A DNA stretch of 64,000 bases from SFEL01 sp964392455 (GTDB taxonomy: Bacteria > Bacillota > Clostridia > Christensenellales > CAG-138): positions 1 through 64,000 of the forward strand of contig CAYMPG010000002.1 of the NCBI GenBank assembly GCA_964392455.1. The letters are read 5' to 3'. Below, piece after piece: positions 26,000 through 35,679 of this stretch. Each line of letters starts with the position of its first letter. Positions within the stretch are counted from its first letter, which is position 1. The notes below the pieces were generated by a model. That model was not told the DNA's origin and searched no databases. It saw nothing but the letters and a program-made list of their open reading frames with translations. Both the position numbers and the translations under genes were made by a program.

Positions 26000-26368
26000 C
26001 TATTGTGCGCTAAGGGCGGAGATGATGCATTTTGCAGCCTGGGCAGAGTCCATTAAAGGGAAAACAGCACCGCCGGGCTTATCCGCCCAGGGGCAGCTTT
26101 CAGGCACTGCTGCAAAGAGGGGCAGGCCGGGGCGCAGCAGAATATGCCGGTATTCGGCGCTCTGCTGCTCAAAGAGGGCATAATCCCTTACGGCTATCAG
26201 CCTTGCCGCTATGCCTTGCACGGATAGTATGAGGGCGGCTTTTTTTATGAGGGCGGCATCCTCCTCACGGAATATGATGGCGCAGTCCGCAAGGCCCCTG
26301 TGGGGCTCCAGCAGCAGATATGCTCCCCGCTGCATATCCTGAGAGGAAGGGCTGTAGCATGCATCCAT
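26000..26368 (-). CDS. Stand-alone transketolase C-terminal-like domain protein
   Basis: The 122 residues follow the order of the transketolase C-terminal domain: QRGAYLLLEP (like the RGAYVL strand), a GIAARLIAVRDYALFEQQSAEYR-like stretch, and LLRPGLPLFAAV. No thiamin-binding or pyrimidine domain is encoded anywhere nearby. It lies ten bases after the GSIII stop on the same strand. In transketolase this domain has no catalytic residues and may be regulatory, so this could be a binding protein, or a gene remnant kept in frame. Its ribosome site is weak. Confidence 0.7.
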   Translation of the reverse strand: MDACYSPSSQDMQRGAYLLLEPHRGLADCAIIFREEDAALIKKAALILSVQGIAARLIAVRDYALFEQQSAEYRHILLRPGLPLFAAVPESCPWADKPGGAVFPLMDSAQAAKCIISALSAQ

Positions 26369-26378
26369 GGGGCTTTAC

Positions 26379-28457
26379 CTACAGCGAAAACAGCAGCTCA
26401 TCATAGCCGGGGAAGGGCCAGGCCTCCTTGGCGGTTATTACCTCCAGGGAATCGGCGGTGTTTCTCAGGTTTGCCATTGCAGGAAGCACAGAGTCTCTAC
26501 AATGGGCAGCGGCGGCAGTGTGCTCCTCAGGCATATTTGATACGCTGTCAAACAGGCGGCCTATTCCCTTATGGAGTGCGCTTATTCCATCGGACAGGGC
26601 CCGGAGCAGGGCATATTCTGCCTCATTTGGCACGCCAAGGCGATCCTTTGCGGATACGGCATCGGCTATTTTGGTTTCGTAGCCTATCACAGCGGGCATT
26701 ATGGTGCGCTGCGCCATGGAGATCATGGTATTCGCTTCTATGCGTATGAGCTTTATATAGTTTTCCATGGAAATGTCATAGCGGGAAAGCATTTCCCGGC
26801 GGGTGTATATGCCCCTTTGTGAAAATAGCGCTATGTTTTCCTCAGATATAAAGCAGGGCAGTGCGTCCACGGTGGTGCGAAGGTTGAGCAGCCCACGGCT
26901 CTCGGCCTCCTTTACCCACTCATCGCAGTAGTTATTGCCGTTATAAAGTATGCGCTTGTGCTCACGCATGGCGTGGCGGATTATGCGGAAGGCTTCACGG
27001 CGGAAGTCCTCAGCCTTTTCCAGCCGCTCGGCAAATTCTGCAAGGGCCTCAGCCACGATGGTGTTTATTATGGTATTCACATCCGCAATGGACTGGCTGC
27101 TGCCCACCATGCGGAATTCAAACTTATTTCCGGTAAAGGCAAAGGGGGAGGTACGATTGCGGTCGGTGGTATCTATACGCAGGCGGGGTATGGTGCAGAG
27201 GCCGCTTTCCAGTATCCTGTCCCCTGCATCCTCATATTCCTCCTTGTGCTCTATTGAGGAGAGCAAATCAAACAGCGTATCTCCAAGGAACAGGGATACT
27301 ATTGAGGGGGGTGCCTCAAAGCCGCCCAGACGCCAGTCGTTATTTGCACTGGCAACGCACACCCTGAGCAGATCCTGGTGCTTGTCCACGGCCTTTATTA
27401 CCGCCGCAAGGAAAAGGAGAAACTGCAAATTGTCCTTGGGGGATTTTCCGGGGGCAAATATATTCATACCGGTATCTGTGGAGAGTGACCAGTTATTATG
27501 CTTGCCGCTGCCATTCATGCCCTGGAAGGGCTTTTCATGGAGGATGCATACAAGACCGTGGCGCAGTGCAACGGTTTTCATCATTTCCATTACAAGCTGA
27601 TTGTGGTCGGTGGCAGTATTGCAGTCTGTAAATATGGGGGCAAGCTCATACTGGCCGGGAGCTACTTCCTTATGCTCCGTCTTTGCGTACACCCCAAGCT
27701 GCCACAGCTCATTGTCAAGGTCACGCATGAAAAGGCTTACCCGGCGGGATATTGCCCCATAGTAATGGTCTTCCATCTCCTGCCCCTTGGGAGGCTTTGC
27801 CCCAAAGAGAGTGCGGGAGCAGAATACAAGATCCGGCCGCTTGTCATAAAGCTCCTTGTCCACAAGGAAATATTCCTGCTCAGCGCCGGCGGTGGGGGTA
27901 ACACGGCTCACATCCTTGTGGCCAAACAGATGGAGTATCCTGAGGCTCTCCTTGCCGATAAGCTCCATGGAGCGCAGCAGGGGAGTTTTTTTATCAAGGG
28001 CATCGCCGCTGTATGAGAAAAACAGCGTGGGGATGCAGAGGGTATTATCCTTTATAAAGGCAAAGCTGGTGGGATCCCATGCGGTATAGCCTCTGGCCTC
28101 AAAGGTGGGGCGCAGGCCGCCTGAGGGGAAGCTGGAGGCATCGGGCTCGCTCATTACCAGCTCTTTGCCGGAGAACTCTATCACGGGCAGGCCATCCTTG
28201 CCGCAGCCAAGGAACCCCTCGTGCTTTTCGGCGGTTACGCCGGTAAGGGGCTGGAACCAGTGGGTGTAATGGGTGGCACCCTTTTCTATTGCCCAGGATT
28301 TCATTGCATCTGCAACTATGTCCGCAATATCCGGATTGAGGGGCTTGCCCATGCGTATGGTGTCCTTAAGGGTGGCATAGGCTTCGCCGGGCATGCGTTC
28401 CCGCATTACGGCGTCGTTAAATACCAGTTCCGCAAAGTTGGTGGTGATGCTGTCCAT
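26379..28457 (-). CDS. glnN: Glutamine synthetase type III
   Basis: The 692-residue length and sequence fit GSIII, a dodecameric enzyme of anaerobes and some cyanobacteria, making glutamine from glutamate, ammonia and ATP. Signature segments are FPSGGLRPTFEARGYTAWDP (near 110-130), the metal-binding GAEQEYFLVD, GQYELAPIFTD, GSGKHNNWS and NRTSPFAFTGNKFEFR. It assimilates ammonia that amino-acid fermentation would release. GGAGA precedes the start. It lies 47 bases after a YdcF-like gene and is followed by the transketolase-domain gene. Confidence 0.96.
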   Translation of the reverse strand: MDSITTNFAELVFNDAVMRERMPGEAYATLKDTIRMGKPLNPDIADIVADAMKSWAIEKGATHYTHWFQPLTGVTAEKHEGFLGCGKDGLPVIEFSGKELVMSEPDASSFPSGGLRPTFEARGYTAWDPTSFAFIKDNTLCIPTLFFSYSGDALDKKTPLLRSMELIGKESLRILHLFGHKDVSRVTPTAGAEQEYFLVDKELYDKRPDLVFCSRTLFGAKPPKGQEMEDHYYGAISRRVSLFMRDLDNELWQLGVYAKTEHKEVAPGQYELAPIFTDCNTATDHNQLVMEMMKTVALRHGLVCILHEKPFQGMNGSGKHNNWSLSTDTGMNIFAPGKSPKDNLQFLLFLAAVIKAVDKHQDLLRVCVASANNDWRLGGFEAPPSIVSLFLGDTLFDLLSSIEHKEEYEDAGDRILESGLCTIPRLRIDTTDRNRTSPFAFTGNKFEFRMVGSSQSIADVNTIINTIVAEALAEFAERLEKAEDFRREAFRIIRHAMREHKRILYNGNNYCDEWVKEAESRGLLNLRTTVDALPCFISEENIALFSQRGIYTRREMLSRYDISMENYIKLIRIEANTMISMAQRTIMPAVIGYETKIADAVSAKDRLGVPNEAEYALLRALSDGISALHKGIGRLFDSVSNMPEEHTAAAAHCRDSVLPAMANLRNTADSLEVITAKEAWPFPGYDELLFSL

Positions 28458-28504
28458 TAGTGTATCTCCAAATCCTGCAAAAAATTTTTTATGTACTGAG
28501 GGGG

Positions 28505-29260
28505 CTATATCAGCAGCCCCTGAAGCTTGTAAAGCACTATGGCTATGCTTTCACGCATATAGTTATTTGGTGCGGAGTACCATATATCCTTTGCTGCATA
28601 GCCCTCTGCATCTATGCCGTTCATAAGGGCCACCCTGCCTGCCCGGTAAATATGAAAGGCGGTGGTAACATAGGCAGCAGAGGCACCGGGGAAGCGGCTG
28701 TCTATTATTTCCCGGGTAAATTTAAAGTTTTCCCAGGTGCTGGTGGATCTGTCCTCCATGGTGATGCGGCTGGGGTCTATGCCGTGGGCCACGAGATAAT
28801 CGCGCATGGCCTGGGCCTCGCTGAGGTTTTCGCCGCTGCCCTTGCCGCCGGAAACTATCACATGGGTATTCGGGCTGTGTGAAAGGTACTCAAGGGCGGC
28901 ATCCAGCCGGTATTTAAGTGTGAGGGAGACTCTGTCTCCCCGGACGGCACAGCCCAGCACTATGAGCAGGTCTTTATCATATTCCGCCTTCTTTGAGGCG
29001 GAGGAGGAGAGTACGCTCCCCATTATTATAAAGAAGGTTATGGCCACCCCATACAGCCCCATCAGGGCGCACTTTACAATATGCCCGGCGGGGGACTGAA
29101 ACCAGGGAAAGACCCTGCGGCTGAATATGCCTGTAAGCAGCAGCGGTATGCCCATTATGGCCGGGAGCACCGTGCCCAGATGGCCGTTGCTCACCATGGA
29201 AAGCAGCGCTGTATCCAGCGTGAGCAGCCCTCCTGCGGCTATGAGCAGCATACGCAGCAT
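28505..29260 (-). CDS. YdcF/SanA/ElyC family (DUF218) membrane protein
   Basis: The 251-residue protein has two or three N-terminal hydrophobic helices (residues 1-75) and then a DUF218 domain with LIVLGCAV, VSGGKGSGE..SEAQAM and ITMEDRSTSTWENF, typical of YdcF/ElyC proteins linked to envelope maintenance. GGAGGGA precedes the ATG. An extended -10 (minus-strand TGGTATAGT, 29297-29305) lies about 40 bases upstream. It is divergent from secA. Confidence 0.9.
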   Translation of the reverse strand: MLRMLLIAAGGLLTLDTALLSMVSNGHLGTVLPAIMGIPLLLTGIFSRRVFPWFQSPAGHIVKCALMGLYGVAITFFIIMGSVLSSSASKKAEYDKDLLIVLGCAVRGDRVSLTLKYRLDAALEYLSHSPNTHVIVSGGKGSGENLSEAQAMRDYLVAHGIDPSRITMEDRSTSTWENFKFTREIIDSRFPGASAAYVTTAFHIYRAGRVALMNGIDAEGYAAKDIWYSAPNNYMRESIAIVLYKLQGLLI

Positions 29261-29296
29261 TTACCGTCCCTCCCCGCTAACAAAAATCCAATATAA

Positions 29297-29305
29297 ACTA
29301 TACCA
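29297..29305 (-). promoter_or_regulatory. Extended -10 for the YdcF-like gene
   Basis: On the minus strand this reads TGGTATAGT, 37 bases upstream of the start at 29260. Confidence 0.5.
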
Positions 29306-29378
29306 CAATTACGTGAAACTGAAAATAGAACCCAGTGAAAAACAAAGATGAATAGACGGTAAAAAAACATACGGCGAT

Positions 29379-29407
29379 TTGTAATGGATAAGGCTTTGTG
29401 ATATACT
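29379..29407 (+). promoter_or_regulatory. Promoter of secA
   Basis: TTGTAA and TATACT are spaced by 17 bases, about 37 bases before the secA ATG. Confidence 0.7.
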
Positions 29408-29443
29408 TCTTAATGCCCGAATATGGGCAGACGGAGGATATAA

Positions 29444-32194
29444 ATGGGATTTATAGATAAGCTGCTTGGCAATACATCAGAGGCACAGATAAAAAAGCTG
29501 ATGCCCATGGTAAAGCGTATAAACGCCCTTGAGCCGGATATGGAGGCATTGAGCGACAGGGAGCTGAGGGGAAAAACAGATGAATTCAAGGCGCGCCTTG
29601 CTGAAGGCGCTTCCCTTGATGAGCTGCTGCCCGAGGCCTTTGCCGTGGTAAGGGAGGCAGCAAAGCGCACTATAGGCCAGCGCCATTATGATGTGCAGCT
29701 TCTGGGCGGCATAGTGCTGCATCAGGGGCGCATCGCCGAGATGAAAACCGGCGAGGGCAAGACCATCACCGAAACTCTGCCCGCCTACCTTAATGCCCTT
29801 ACCGGCCACGGCGTGCATATCGTTACGGTAAATGACTACCTTGCAGAGCGTGATGCACACTGGATGGGCAAGATATACCGCTTCCTTGGCATGAGCGTGG
29901 GCTGCATAATACACGAAAAAACCAACGATGAGCGCAGGGCCGCCTATGCCTGCGATATAACCTACGGCACCAATAACGAATTTGGCTTTGACTATCTCAG
30001 GGATAACATGGTGGTCTACAGGGACCAGATGGTGCAGCGGGAGCTGAACTATGCCATCGTGGATGAGGTGGACTCCATACTTATCGACGAGGCCCGTACC
30101 CCCCTGATAATATCCGGCCACGGTGAGGAATCCACAGACCTGTATCAGCAGGCGGATAAATTCGTTCGCAGGCTGGAGCGGGGCGAAAATATAATAAAGC
30201 TCAGCAAGTCTGATCAGCTTATGGGCGTGGAGCAGGCAGAGAGCGGCGACTATATGGCGGATATAAAGGCCCGCACAGTTGCCCTTACCCAGCGGGGCAT
30301 GGAAAAGGCGGAAAAATTCTTCGGCATAGAGGATATATCAGACCCCGCCAATACCGAGCTCAATCATCATATCCATCAGGCCCTTAAGGCCCATGCCCTT
30401 TTCCAGGTGGATAAGGACTATGTGGTGCAGGATGGCAAGGTGCTGATAGTGGATGAGTTTACCGGCCGCCTTATGCTGGGCAGGCGCTACAGCGACGGCC
30501 TCCATCAGGCCCTTGAAGCAAAGGAAGGGGTGACCGTGGAGCGGGAAAACCGCACTCTTGCCACCATCACCTTCCAGAATTACTTCCGTATGTTCAACAA
30601 GCTTGCGGGCATGACGGGCACCGCAAAGACAGAGGAGCAGGAATTCCAGGCCATATATGACCTGGACGTGGTGGAGATACCCACAAACAAGCCCCTCATG
30701 CGAAAAGACTACAATGACGTGGTGTATACCAATGAGCCTGCGAAATTCCGGGCGGTGGCTCAGGAGATAGCCGAGGTGCATAAGACCGGCCGGCCTATAT
30801 TGGTGGGCACCATATCCGTAGAAAAGAGCGAAATGCTTTCAGGCGTTCTTTCCCGTATGGGCATAAAGCATCAGGTGCTCAATGCCAAGATGCACGCCAG
30901 GGAGGCTGCAATAGTAGCCCAGGCAGGTACCTTTGGCAACGTGACCATCGCCACCAATATGGCAGGACGAGGCACCGACATACTGCTGGGCGGCAATCCC
31001 GAGTTCCTTGCCAGGCAGGAGCTGCTCAGGGATGGCATGGAGGAAAGCATGGTGGAGGAGGCCACGGGCCACGCCGATACCGAGGATGAGGAGATACTTG
31101 CGGCAAGGGCAAAATACGCCCAGGTATACGCCAGGCACAAGGCGGTTACCGATGCAGAGCATGATAAGGTGGTGGCAGTGGGGGGCCTGCATATTATAGG
31201 CACCGAGCGCCACGAATCCCGCCGCATAGATAATCAGCTCAGAGGCCGTGCAGGCCGTCAGGGCGACCCGGGCTCCACAAGGTTTTACGTATCCCTTGCA
31301 GATGAGCTGATGCAGCGCTTCGGCGGCGAGCGGGTGCGGGAGCTTATGGACAGGATAAACCCCGAGGGGGATATTCCCATAGAGGCGGGCATACTTACCA
31401 AGCAGATAGAAAATGCCCAGAAGCGGGTGGAAAGCTTCAACTTTGACATCCGCAAAAACGTCCTCCAGTACGATGACGTTATGAACCGCCAGCGTGAGAT
31501 AATCTACGGCCAGCGCCGCAAGGTGCTCATGGGGGAGGATATACATGCTTCCATAATGGATATGGTGAGCGAGTGTGCATCATTGCGCTGCGCCCAGTTC
31601 TGCCCCGGGTCTCTGCCCTCCGGCGAATGGGACAGAGAGGGCCTCAGGAATGAGCTTTTGCAGCTTACCGGGTATGATTGCGCCAGGGCGCTTTCAGGCA
31701 TCGATGACGCTGCCGCCATTTCAGATGCAGCAATAAAGTTTGCCTTTGATGCATATGCCTCCAAGGAGGCTGCCCTCATGCAGGGCGCAGCCCAGCTTGG
31801 GGTGAATGGAGATATGCGTGAGCTTGAGCGGGTGGTGCTGCTGCGCTCCGTGGATGAGCTGTGGATGGATCATATCGATGCCATGGATCAGCTCAGGCAG
31901 GGCATAAGCCTCCAGGCAATAGGCCAGCAGGACCCTGTGGTGGCGTACCGCAATGCGGGCTTTGATATGTTTGACGAAATGGTGCAGGGCATACGAGAGC
32001 GCACCGTACGGAACCTTTACCATATAGTAATCTCTGCCAAGGCGCCTGAGCGCAAGCAGGTGGCAAAGCCCATAGAGCCCTCAGGCGACACTCCTGCAAA
32101 GCCAAAGCGCATAGAAAATAAGATAAGCCGCAATGCCCCCTGCCCCTGCGGCAGCGGCAAAAAATACAAGCAGTGCTGCGGCAAAGATAGCTGA
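29444..32194 (+). CDS. secA: Preprotein translocase ATPase SecA
   Basis: SecA drives secretory proteins through SecYEG with ATP. The 916-residue protein has MKTGEGKTIT (Walker A, near residue 104), DEVDSILIDEARTPL (DEAD-like Walker B), the PPXD segment, TNMAGRGTDI of the second motor domain and GRAGRQGDPG. The extreme C-terminus is the zinc-binding SEC-C motif CPCGSGKKYKQCC preceded by a basic linker. CGGAGGA precedes the start. Its own promoter is visible; prfB follows after 68 bases. Confidence 0.98.
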   Translation: MGFIDKLLGNTSEAQIKKLMPMVKRINALEPDMEALSDRELRGKTDEFKARLAEGASLDELLPEAFAVVREAAKRTIGQRHYDVQLLGGIVLHQGRIAEMKTGEGKTITETLPAYLNALTGHGVHIVTVNDYLAERDAHWMGKIYRFLGMSVGCIIHEKTNDERRAAYACDITYGTNNEFGFDYLRDNMVVYRDQMVQRELNYAIVDEVDSILIDEARTPLIISGHGEESTDLYQQADKFVRRLERGENIIKLSKSDQLMGVEQAESGDYMADIKARTVALTQRGMEKAEKFFGIEDISDPANTELNHHIHQALKAHALFQVDKDYVVQDGKVLIVDEFTGRLMLGRRYSDGLHQALEAKEGVTVERENRTLATITFQNYFRMFNKLAGMTGTAKTEEQEFQAIYDLDVVEIPTNKPLMRKDYNDVVYTNEPAKFRAVAQEIAEVHKTGRPILVGTISVEKSEMLSGVLSRMGIKHQVLNAKMHAREAAIVAQAGTFGNVTIATNMAGRGTDILLGGNPEFLARQELLRDGMEESMVEEATGHADTEDEEILAARAKYAQVYARHKAVTDAEHDKVVAVGGLHIIGTERHESRRIDNQLRGRAGRQGDPGSTRFYVSLADELMQRFGGERVRELMDRINPEGDIPIEAGILTKQIENAQKRVESFNFDIRKNVLQYDDVMNRQREIIYGQRRKVLMGEDIHASIMDMVSECASLRCAQFCPGSLPSGEWDREGLRNELLQLTGYDCARALSGIDDAAAISDAAIKFAFDAYASKEAALMQGAAQLGVNGDMRELERVVLLRSVDELWMDHIDAMDQLRQGISLQAIGQQDPVVAYRNAGFDMFDEMVQGIRERTVRNLYHIVISAKAPERKQVAKPIEPSGDTPAKPKRIENKISRNAPCPCGSGKKYKQCCGKDS

Positions 32195-32262
32195 ACTTTT
32201 CCCAGAACGTGGGATGAGCATAAATAAAACTTCTACCGACTGAAAGGATGTGAAAAAGAGTG

Positions 32263-33361
32263 TTGCAGCTTGATGAATACCGGCAGCAGCTTGCCGACAT
32301 GAAGGAAACACTTGTAAAGGCAGGTGAATCCCTTTGACGTGGCAGGATTAGCCGCAGAAAAGGAGCAGCTTGAGGCACAGATGGGTGCGTCGGATTTCTG
32401 GGATGACGTGGAGGCGGCAAACCGGGCAAATCAGCGCATGAAGGTGCTCAGCGCAAAAATAGAAAAATATCAAAAGCTCCACAGCGCCATTGAGGATGCC
32501 GAAATAATGGCGGACATGGCGGAGGAGGAAGATGACCAGGCCATGTATGATGAGCTGACGGCGGATATGCAGACCCTCACCGAAAAGGTGGAGGCGCTGA
32601 AGCTGGAAACTCTGCTCAGGGGCCCCTATGACAGGCTGAATGCCGTATTGTCCCTCCATGCGGGAGCGGGCGGCACCGAGGCTCAGGACTGGGTATCCAT
32701 GCTGTACAGAATGTATACCCGCTACTGTACCGACAGGGGCTGGGTAATAAGGGAGCTGGATTATCTTGCGGGCGATGAGGCCGGCGTAAAGAGCGTTACC
32801 TTTGAGGTGGAGGGCGATAATGCCTATGGCTACCTTAAGGCGGAAAAGGGCGTTCACAGGCTGGTGAGAATATCCCCCTTTGATGCCTTTGGCAAGCGAC
32901 ATACCTCCTTTGCCTCGCTGGACGTTACCCCCATATTCGATGAGGATACAAACGAGGTGGAGATAAATCCCGACGATATACGCATCGATACCTATCGCTC
33001 AGGCGGCGCAGGCGGGCAGAATGTAAATAAGGTCAGCTCCGCAATTCGCATCACCCACTTCCCCACGGGCATAGTGGTACAGTGCCAGAATGAGCGCAGC
33101 CAGCTTCACAATAAGGAAATGGCCATGCGTATACTCAAGGGCAAGCTCCTTGAGCTTGCAGAGCGGGAGCGCATGGAGCAGATGGCGGAAATAAAGGGCG
33201 AAATGAAGAAGATAGAATGGGGCAGCCAGATACGCTCCTATGTTTTCCAGCCCTATACCCTGGTAAAGGATCACCGCACCGGCGTGGAGATAGGCAATAT
33301 ACAGGGGGTCATGGATGGGGATATAGACCCATTCATCACCGCTTTCCTTGTGCAATCCTGA
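32263..33361 (+). CDS. prfB: Peptide chain release factor 2 with programmed +1 frameshift
   Basis: RF2 ends translation at UGA and UAA. The gene is read from TTG 32263 for 24 codons to CTT (32332-32334); UGA follows at 32335-32337, and a +1 slip at CTTTGAC continues in the frame from GAC 32336. The product is 365 residues, the normal RF2 length. An AGGTGA just upstream may act as the slippage Shine-Dalgarno. RISPFD carries the SPF stop-reading tripeptide and RSGGAGGQNVNK the catalytic GGQ. The TTG start has only a weak ribosome site. Confidence 0.95.
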
Positions 33362-33395
33362 TGCAGCATAGCAGATGGAGATTAAGGAGCATAAA

Positions 33396-33983
33396 ATGAA
33401 AAAGATAACGCTGGGGCTGCTTGCACTGTCGGTAATGCTTGCATCGGCAGGCTGCGGCACAGAGGCTGCCGCGCCTGTGGAGGGCAGCATACTTGAAAAG
33501 GCAGCGGTCGAAATCGATTCCGGGGCCACAGCGGCACCGGAGGCAGATAGTGAAAATACCCAACAAGCCGCCCACGAAAGCGAATACGATGACCTTATGG
33601 CCATCGCCAGCCAGGTGGGGGTAAAGAATGCGTATCCATGGGTCAATACCGCAGCGCTGGACGAAAAGACCGATGCGCTGATAAGGCTTGCTGAGGATGA
33701 AACCGGCGAGTACAGCGTGTATGGCATAATGAGCAGGGAATACGGTACCTATGGCCTCCTTTTAAATGACGTAATAGATGGGGAGGACAATTTTAATATT
33801 GAGTGTACCGAGTGGTATTATTCCGGCATCCCTGAGGAGCAGCCCATACTTGAAACCAATATGAATGGGGAATACACCATCACATACGTGTACAAACATG
33901 AAAACGATGCCCTGTGCTGGAAGAAATGTATTCTGGATTGCGGGTACGATACGGGCCACATGGAGCTGATACCGGCAGAATAG
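33396..33983 (+). CDS. Predicted lipoprotein of unknown function
   Basis: The 195-residue product starts KKITLGLLALSVMLASAGCG, a lipoprotein signal with the lipidated cysteine at residue 20. An acidic, Ala-rich linker (to about residue 70) precedes a small globular domain that I do not recognise. TAAGGAGC precedes ATG 33396; 21 in-frame upstream bases were excluded. It lies 34 bases after prfB and ends at a strong terminator. Confidence 0.8.
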   Translation: MKKITLGLLALSVMLASAGCGTEAAAPVEGSILEKAAVEIDSGATAAPEADSENTQQAAHESEYDDLMAIASQVGVKNAYPWVNTAALDEKTDALIRLAEDETGEYSVYGIMSREYGTYGLLLNDVIDGEDNFNIECTEWYYSGIPEEQPILETNMNGEYTITYVYKHENDALCWKKCILDCGYDTGHMELIPAE

Positions 33984-34023
33984 CATACTGGCCCGAAAAC
34001 AAAAAGAATAGCACAATAAAAAA

Positions 34024-34056
34024 CGTCCTCCCCGTGATGCTTAAACGGGGAGGACG
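34024..34056. terminator. Bidirectional terminator
   Basis: A 12-bp stem CGTCCTCCCCGT / ACGGGGAGGACG lies between the convergent lipoprotein and XRE-membrane genes, with A- and T-rich flanks. Confidence 0.9.
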
Positions 34057-34075
34057 AATTATTTTTATTGAAGTT

Positions 34076-34702
34076 TTATCTGTTGGACAGGCTGCGCTTT
34101 TGTATTTCCAGACGCACCAGCATTACCGCCATCAGGTATATTACAGCTATCACACATTCCAGCGCAAGTATGCTGTATGGTCTGGGATAAAGGCTGGTGA
34201 GCGCCAGCACAATGAGCCTTATGGGGAAATACAGCCCGAGCCACGCGGATATGCTGTAAAACCGCCTGCGAAAGGCCCTTGACTGCTCATTCATGCCATT
34301 TTTGCGGTATGCATATTCAAAGCCGCCGATAAGTGCCGCAAAGGGCACAAAGCTCAATATGGCGAAAACAAGATTTTGCAGTATTACCACGCACATGAAT
34401 TGCAGTATTACGGCCATTACCTCCAGTGTTATGAGTATTGCCATAAGCTGCTCATAGCTGCCTGCCCTTGCCTGCTTCACCTGGGGCAGGTCACCGTCGC
34501 TTTGGTAGTCGTCATTCAGCAGATAGTCCGCCGTTACGCCAAACAGCCGGCTGAGCTGCAATATGTTTGATGCATCCGGCATGGCTGAGCCGGTCTCCCA
34601 GCGGGATATTGCCTGGCGGGATACATCCAGCGCCTCCGCCAGCTCATCCTGGGACATACCGCGGTCTTTTCTGAGGGAAAGTATTTTATCTGCCAGCTTC
34701 AT
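34076..34702 (-). CDS. XRE-family regulator with a membrane-spanning C-terminal half
   Basis: The 208-residue protein has an N-terminal Cro/CI-type HTH (residues 1-65; MSQDELAEALDVSRQAISRWETG) and about four hydrophobic helices from residue 85 onward. Such membrane-tethered HTH proteins are common in Bacillota and their signals are mostly unknown. ATG 34702 has AAAGGAGGG upstream; 69 in-frame bases before it were excluded. A similar architecture, larger, is encoded at 51842-53140. Confidence 0.88.
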   Translation of the reverse strand: MKLADKILSLRKDRGMSQDELAEALDVSRQAISRWETGSAMPDASNILQLSRLFGVTADYLLNDDYQSDGDLPQVKQARAGSYEQLMAILITLEVMAVILQFMCVVILQNLVFAILSFVPFAALIGGFEYAYRKNGMNEQSRAFRRRFYSISAWLGLYFPIRLIVLALTSLYPRPYSILALECVIAVIYLMAVMLVRLEIQKRSLSNR

Positions 34703-34804
34703 TTTGTTTAAGCCCTCCTTTGCCCTGGGTGCTGTTATTGTAGCCCCGGCAGGGCGCTGCCGCCACCACATTGGCTTTACACTTTCGCAACAAGAGGTTA
34801 CATT

Positions 34805-34827
34805 CCCCCTGTAATGGGGGATTTTTT
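34805..34827 (+). terminator. Terminator-like hairpin with no plus-strand gene upstream
   Basis: CCCCC-TGTAAT-GGGGG is followed by A and six Ts on the plus strand. Both neighbouring genes are on the minus strand, so it could end a short untranslated plus-strand RNA. Confidence 0.5.
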
Positions 34828-34862
34828 GCTATTGGTGCAGCTTAATGGGCCCCTGGTGCTTA

Positions 34863-35672
34863 TCAGAAGCCGACGCCGTAGGTACGTATTTCGCCGGTCT
34901 TTTCCGCAAGCCCCTCTATGGGCAGCTCCTTCATATGCACGGCGAAGGTCTTGCTTTCTCCGGGATCCAGGGGAGCGTTTTTGGTAAAGTGCCAAACGCC
35001 CAGCAGCTTGCCGTTGTCATCGTAGAAGCCGGTATAGATAAGGTTGAGGGAACATTCCCCATCTGCCTCCAGCGAGCCTGTCATGGTGGTAAAGCCGGGA
35101 TAATTATCCGCAAGGTAAAGGCTGGAGGGCCGAACGGATATGCGGGCCGCCTCTGCCTGCCGGCAGGAAAGCTCCACAGCGAGGGCTGCTGCGGCTCCGG
35201 GGGTAAGGGAGGCATCCGGATGCCACCAGGCTATAAAGCCTGTTTCCCCGGGCAGCAGCACTGCCAGCTCATTCATAACAGGGGTATAGTCGTGGGACTG
35301 GGCTGTGCCGTTTACCGTAAAGGAAAGGGCTGCCCCCGTAAGCACCACAGGGCAGTTGCCGGTGTTTTCGTAGGCGGCAGCTCCGTAAAGGGTAGGGCCC
35401 TCTGCGCCGTCAAAAACATAGGCCACAGTGTCGGCAACGGTCACCTGGGGGTCAGGTACTTCCTCAGGATTCATGGAGGCTGTGGGCTGCTCCGCCGTAA
35501 GCACCTCAAGGCCCTGCACCTGAGCGCCGCTCTGGGGCGCAGGGGTGGGGGCTGCATCCATGCTCAGAGGGTCTATGGCAAACAGGGAGGTCTCCTGCTC
35601 CTTTTTGCCGCAGCCTGCAATGAGCACAAGGGAAGCAAATATGCTGATGAAAATAAAAAAGCTCTTTTTCAT
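34863..35672 (-). CDS. Predicted lipoprotein of unknown function
   Basis: The 269-residue product begins KKSFFIFISIFASLVLIAGCG, a lipoprotein signal with lipidated Cys20. A Pro/Ala/Gln-rich linker (about residues 30-70) leads to a beta-rich region (about 70-269) with an ENTGNCPVVLTGAALSF-like strand, suggestive of an immunoglobulin-like fold. No family is recognised. ATG 35672 has no Shine-Dalgarno; a TGGTATAAT extended -10 ends seven bases upstream, so the mRNA is probably leaderless. Confidence 0.78.
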   Translation of the reverse strand: MKKSFFIFISIFASLVLIAGCGKKEQETSLFAIDPLSMDAAPTPAPQSGAQVQGLEVLTAEQPTASMNPEEVPDPQVTVADTVAYVFDGAEGPTLYGAAAYENTGNCPVVLTGAALSFTVNGTAQSHDYTPVMNELAVLLPGETGFIAWWHPDASLTPGAAAALAVELSCRQAEAARISVRPSSLYLADNYPGFTTMTGSLEADGECSLNLIYTGFYDDNGKLLGVWHFTKNAPLDPGESKTFAVHMKELPIEGLAEKTGEIRTYGVGF

Positions 35673-35679
35673 ACCAGAG

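Noticed and set aside
32324..33361. prfB starting at GTG 32324 without frameshift
   Set aside because: The upstream 24 codons in the other frame match the RF2 N-terminus, and the CTTTGAC slip site is present.
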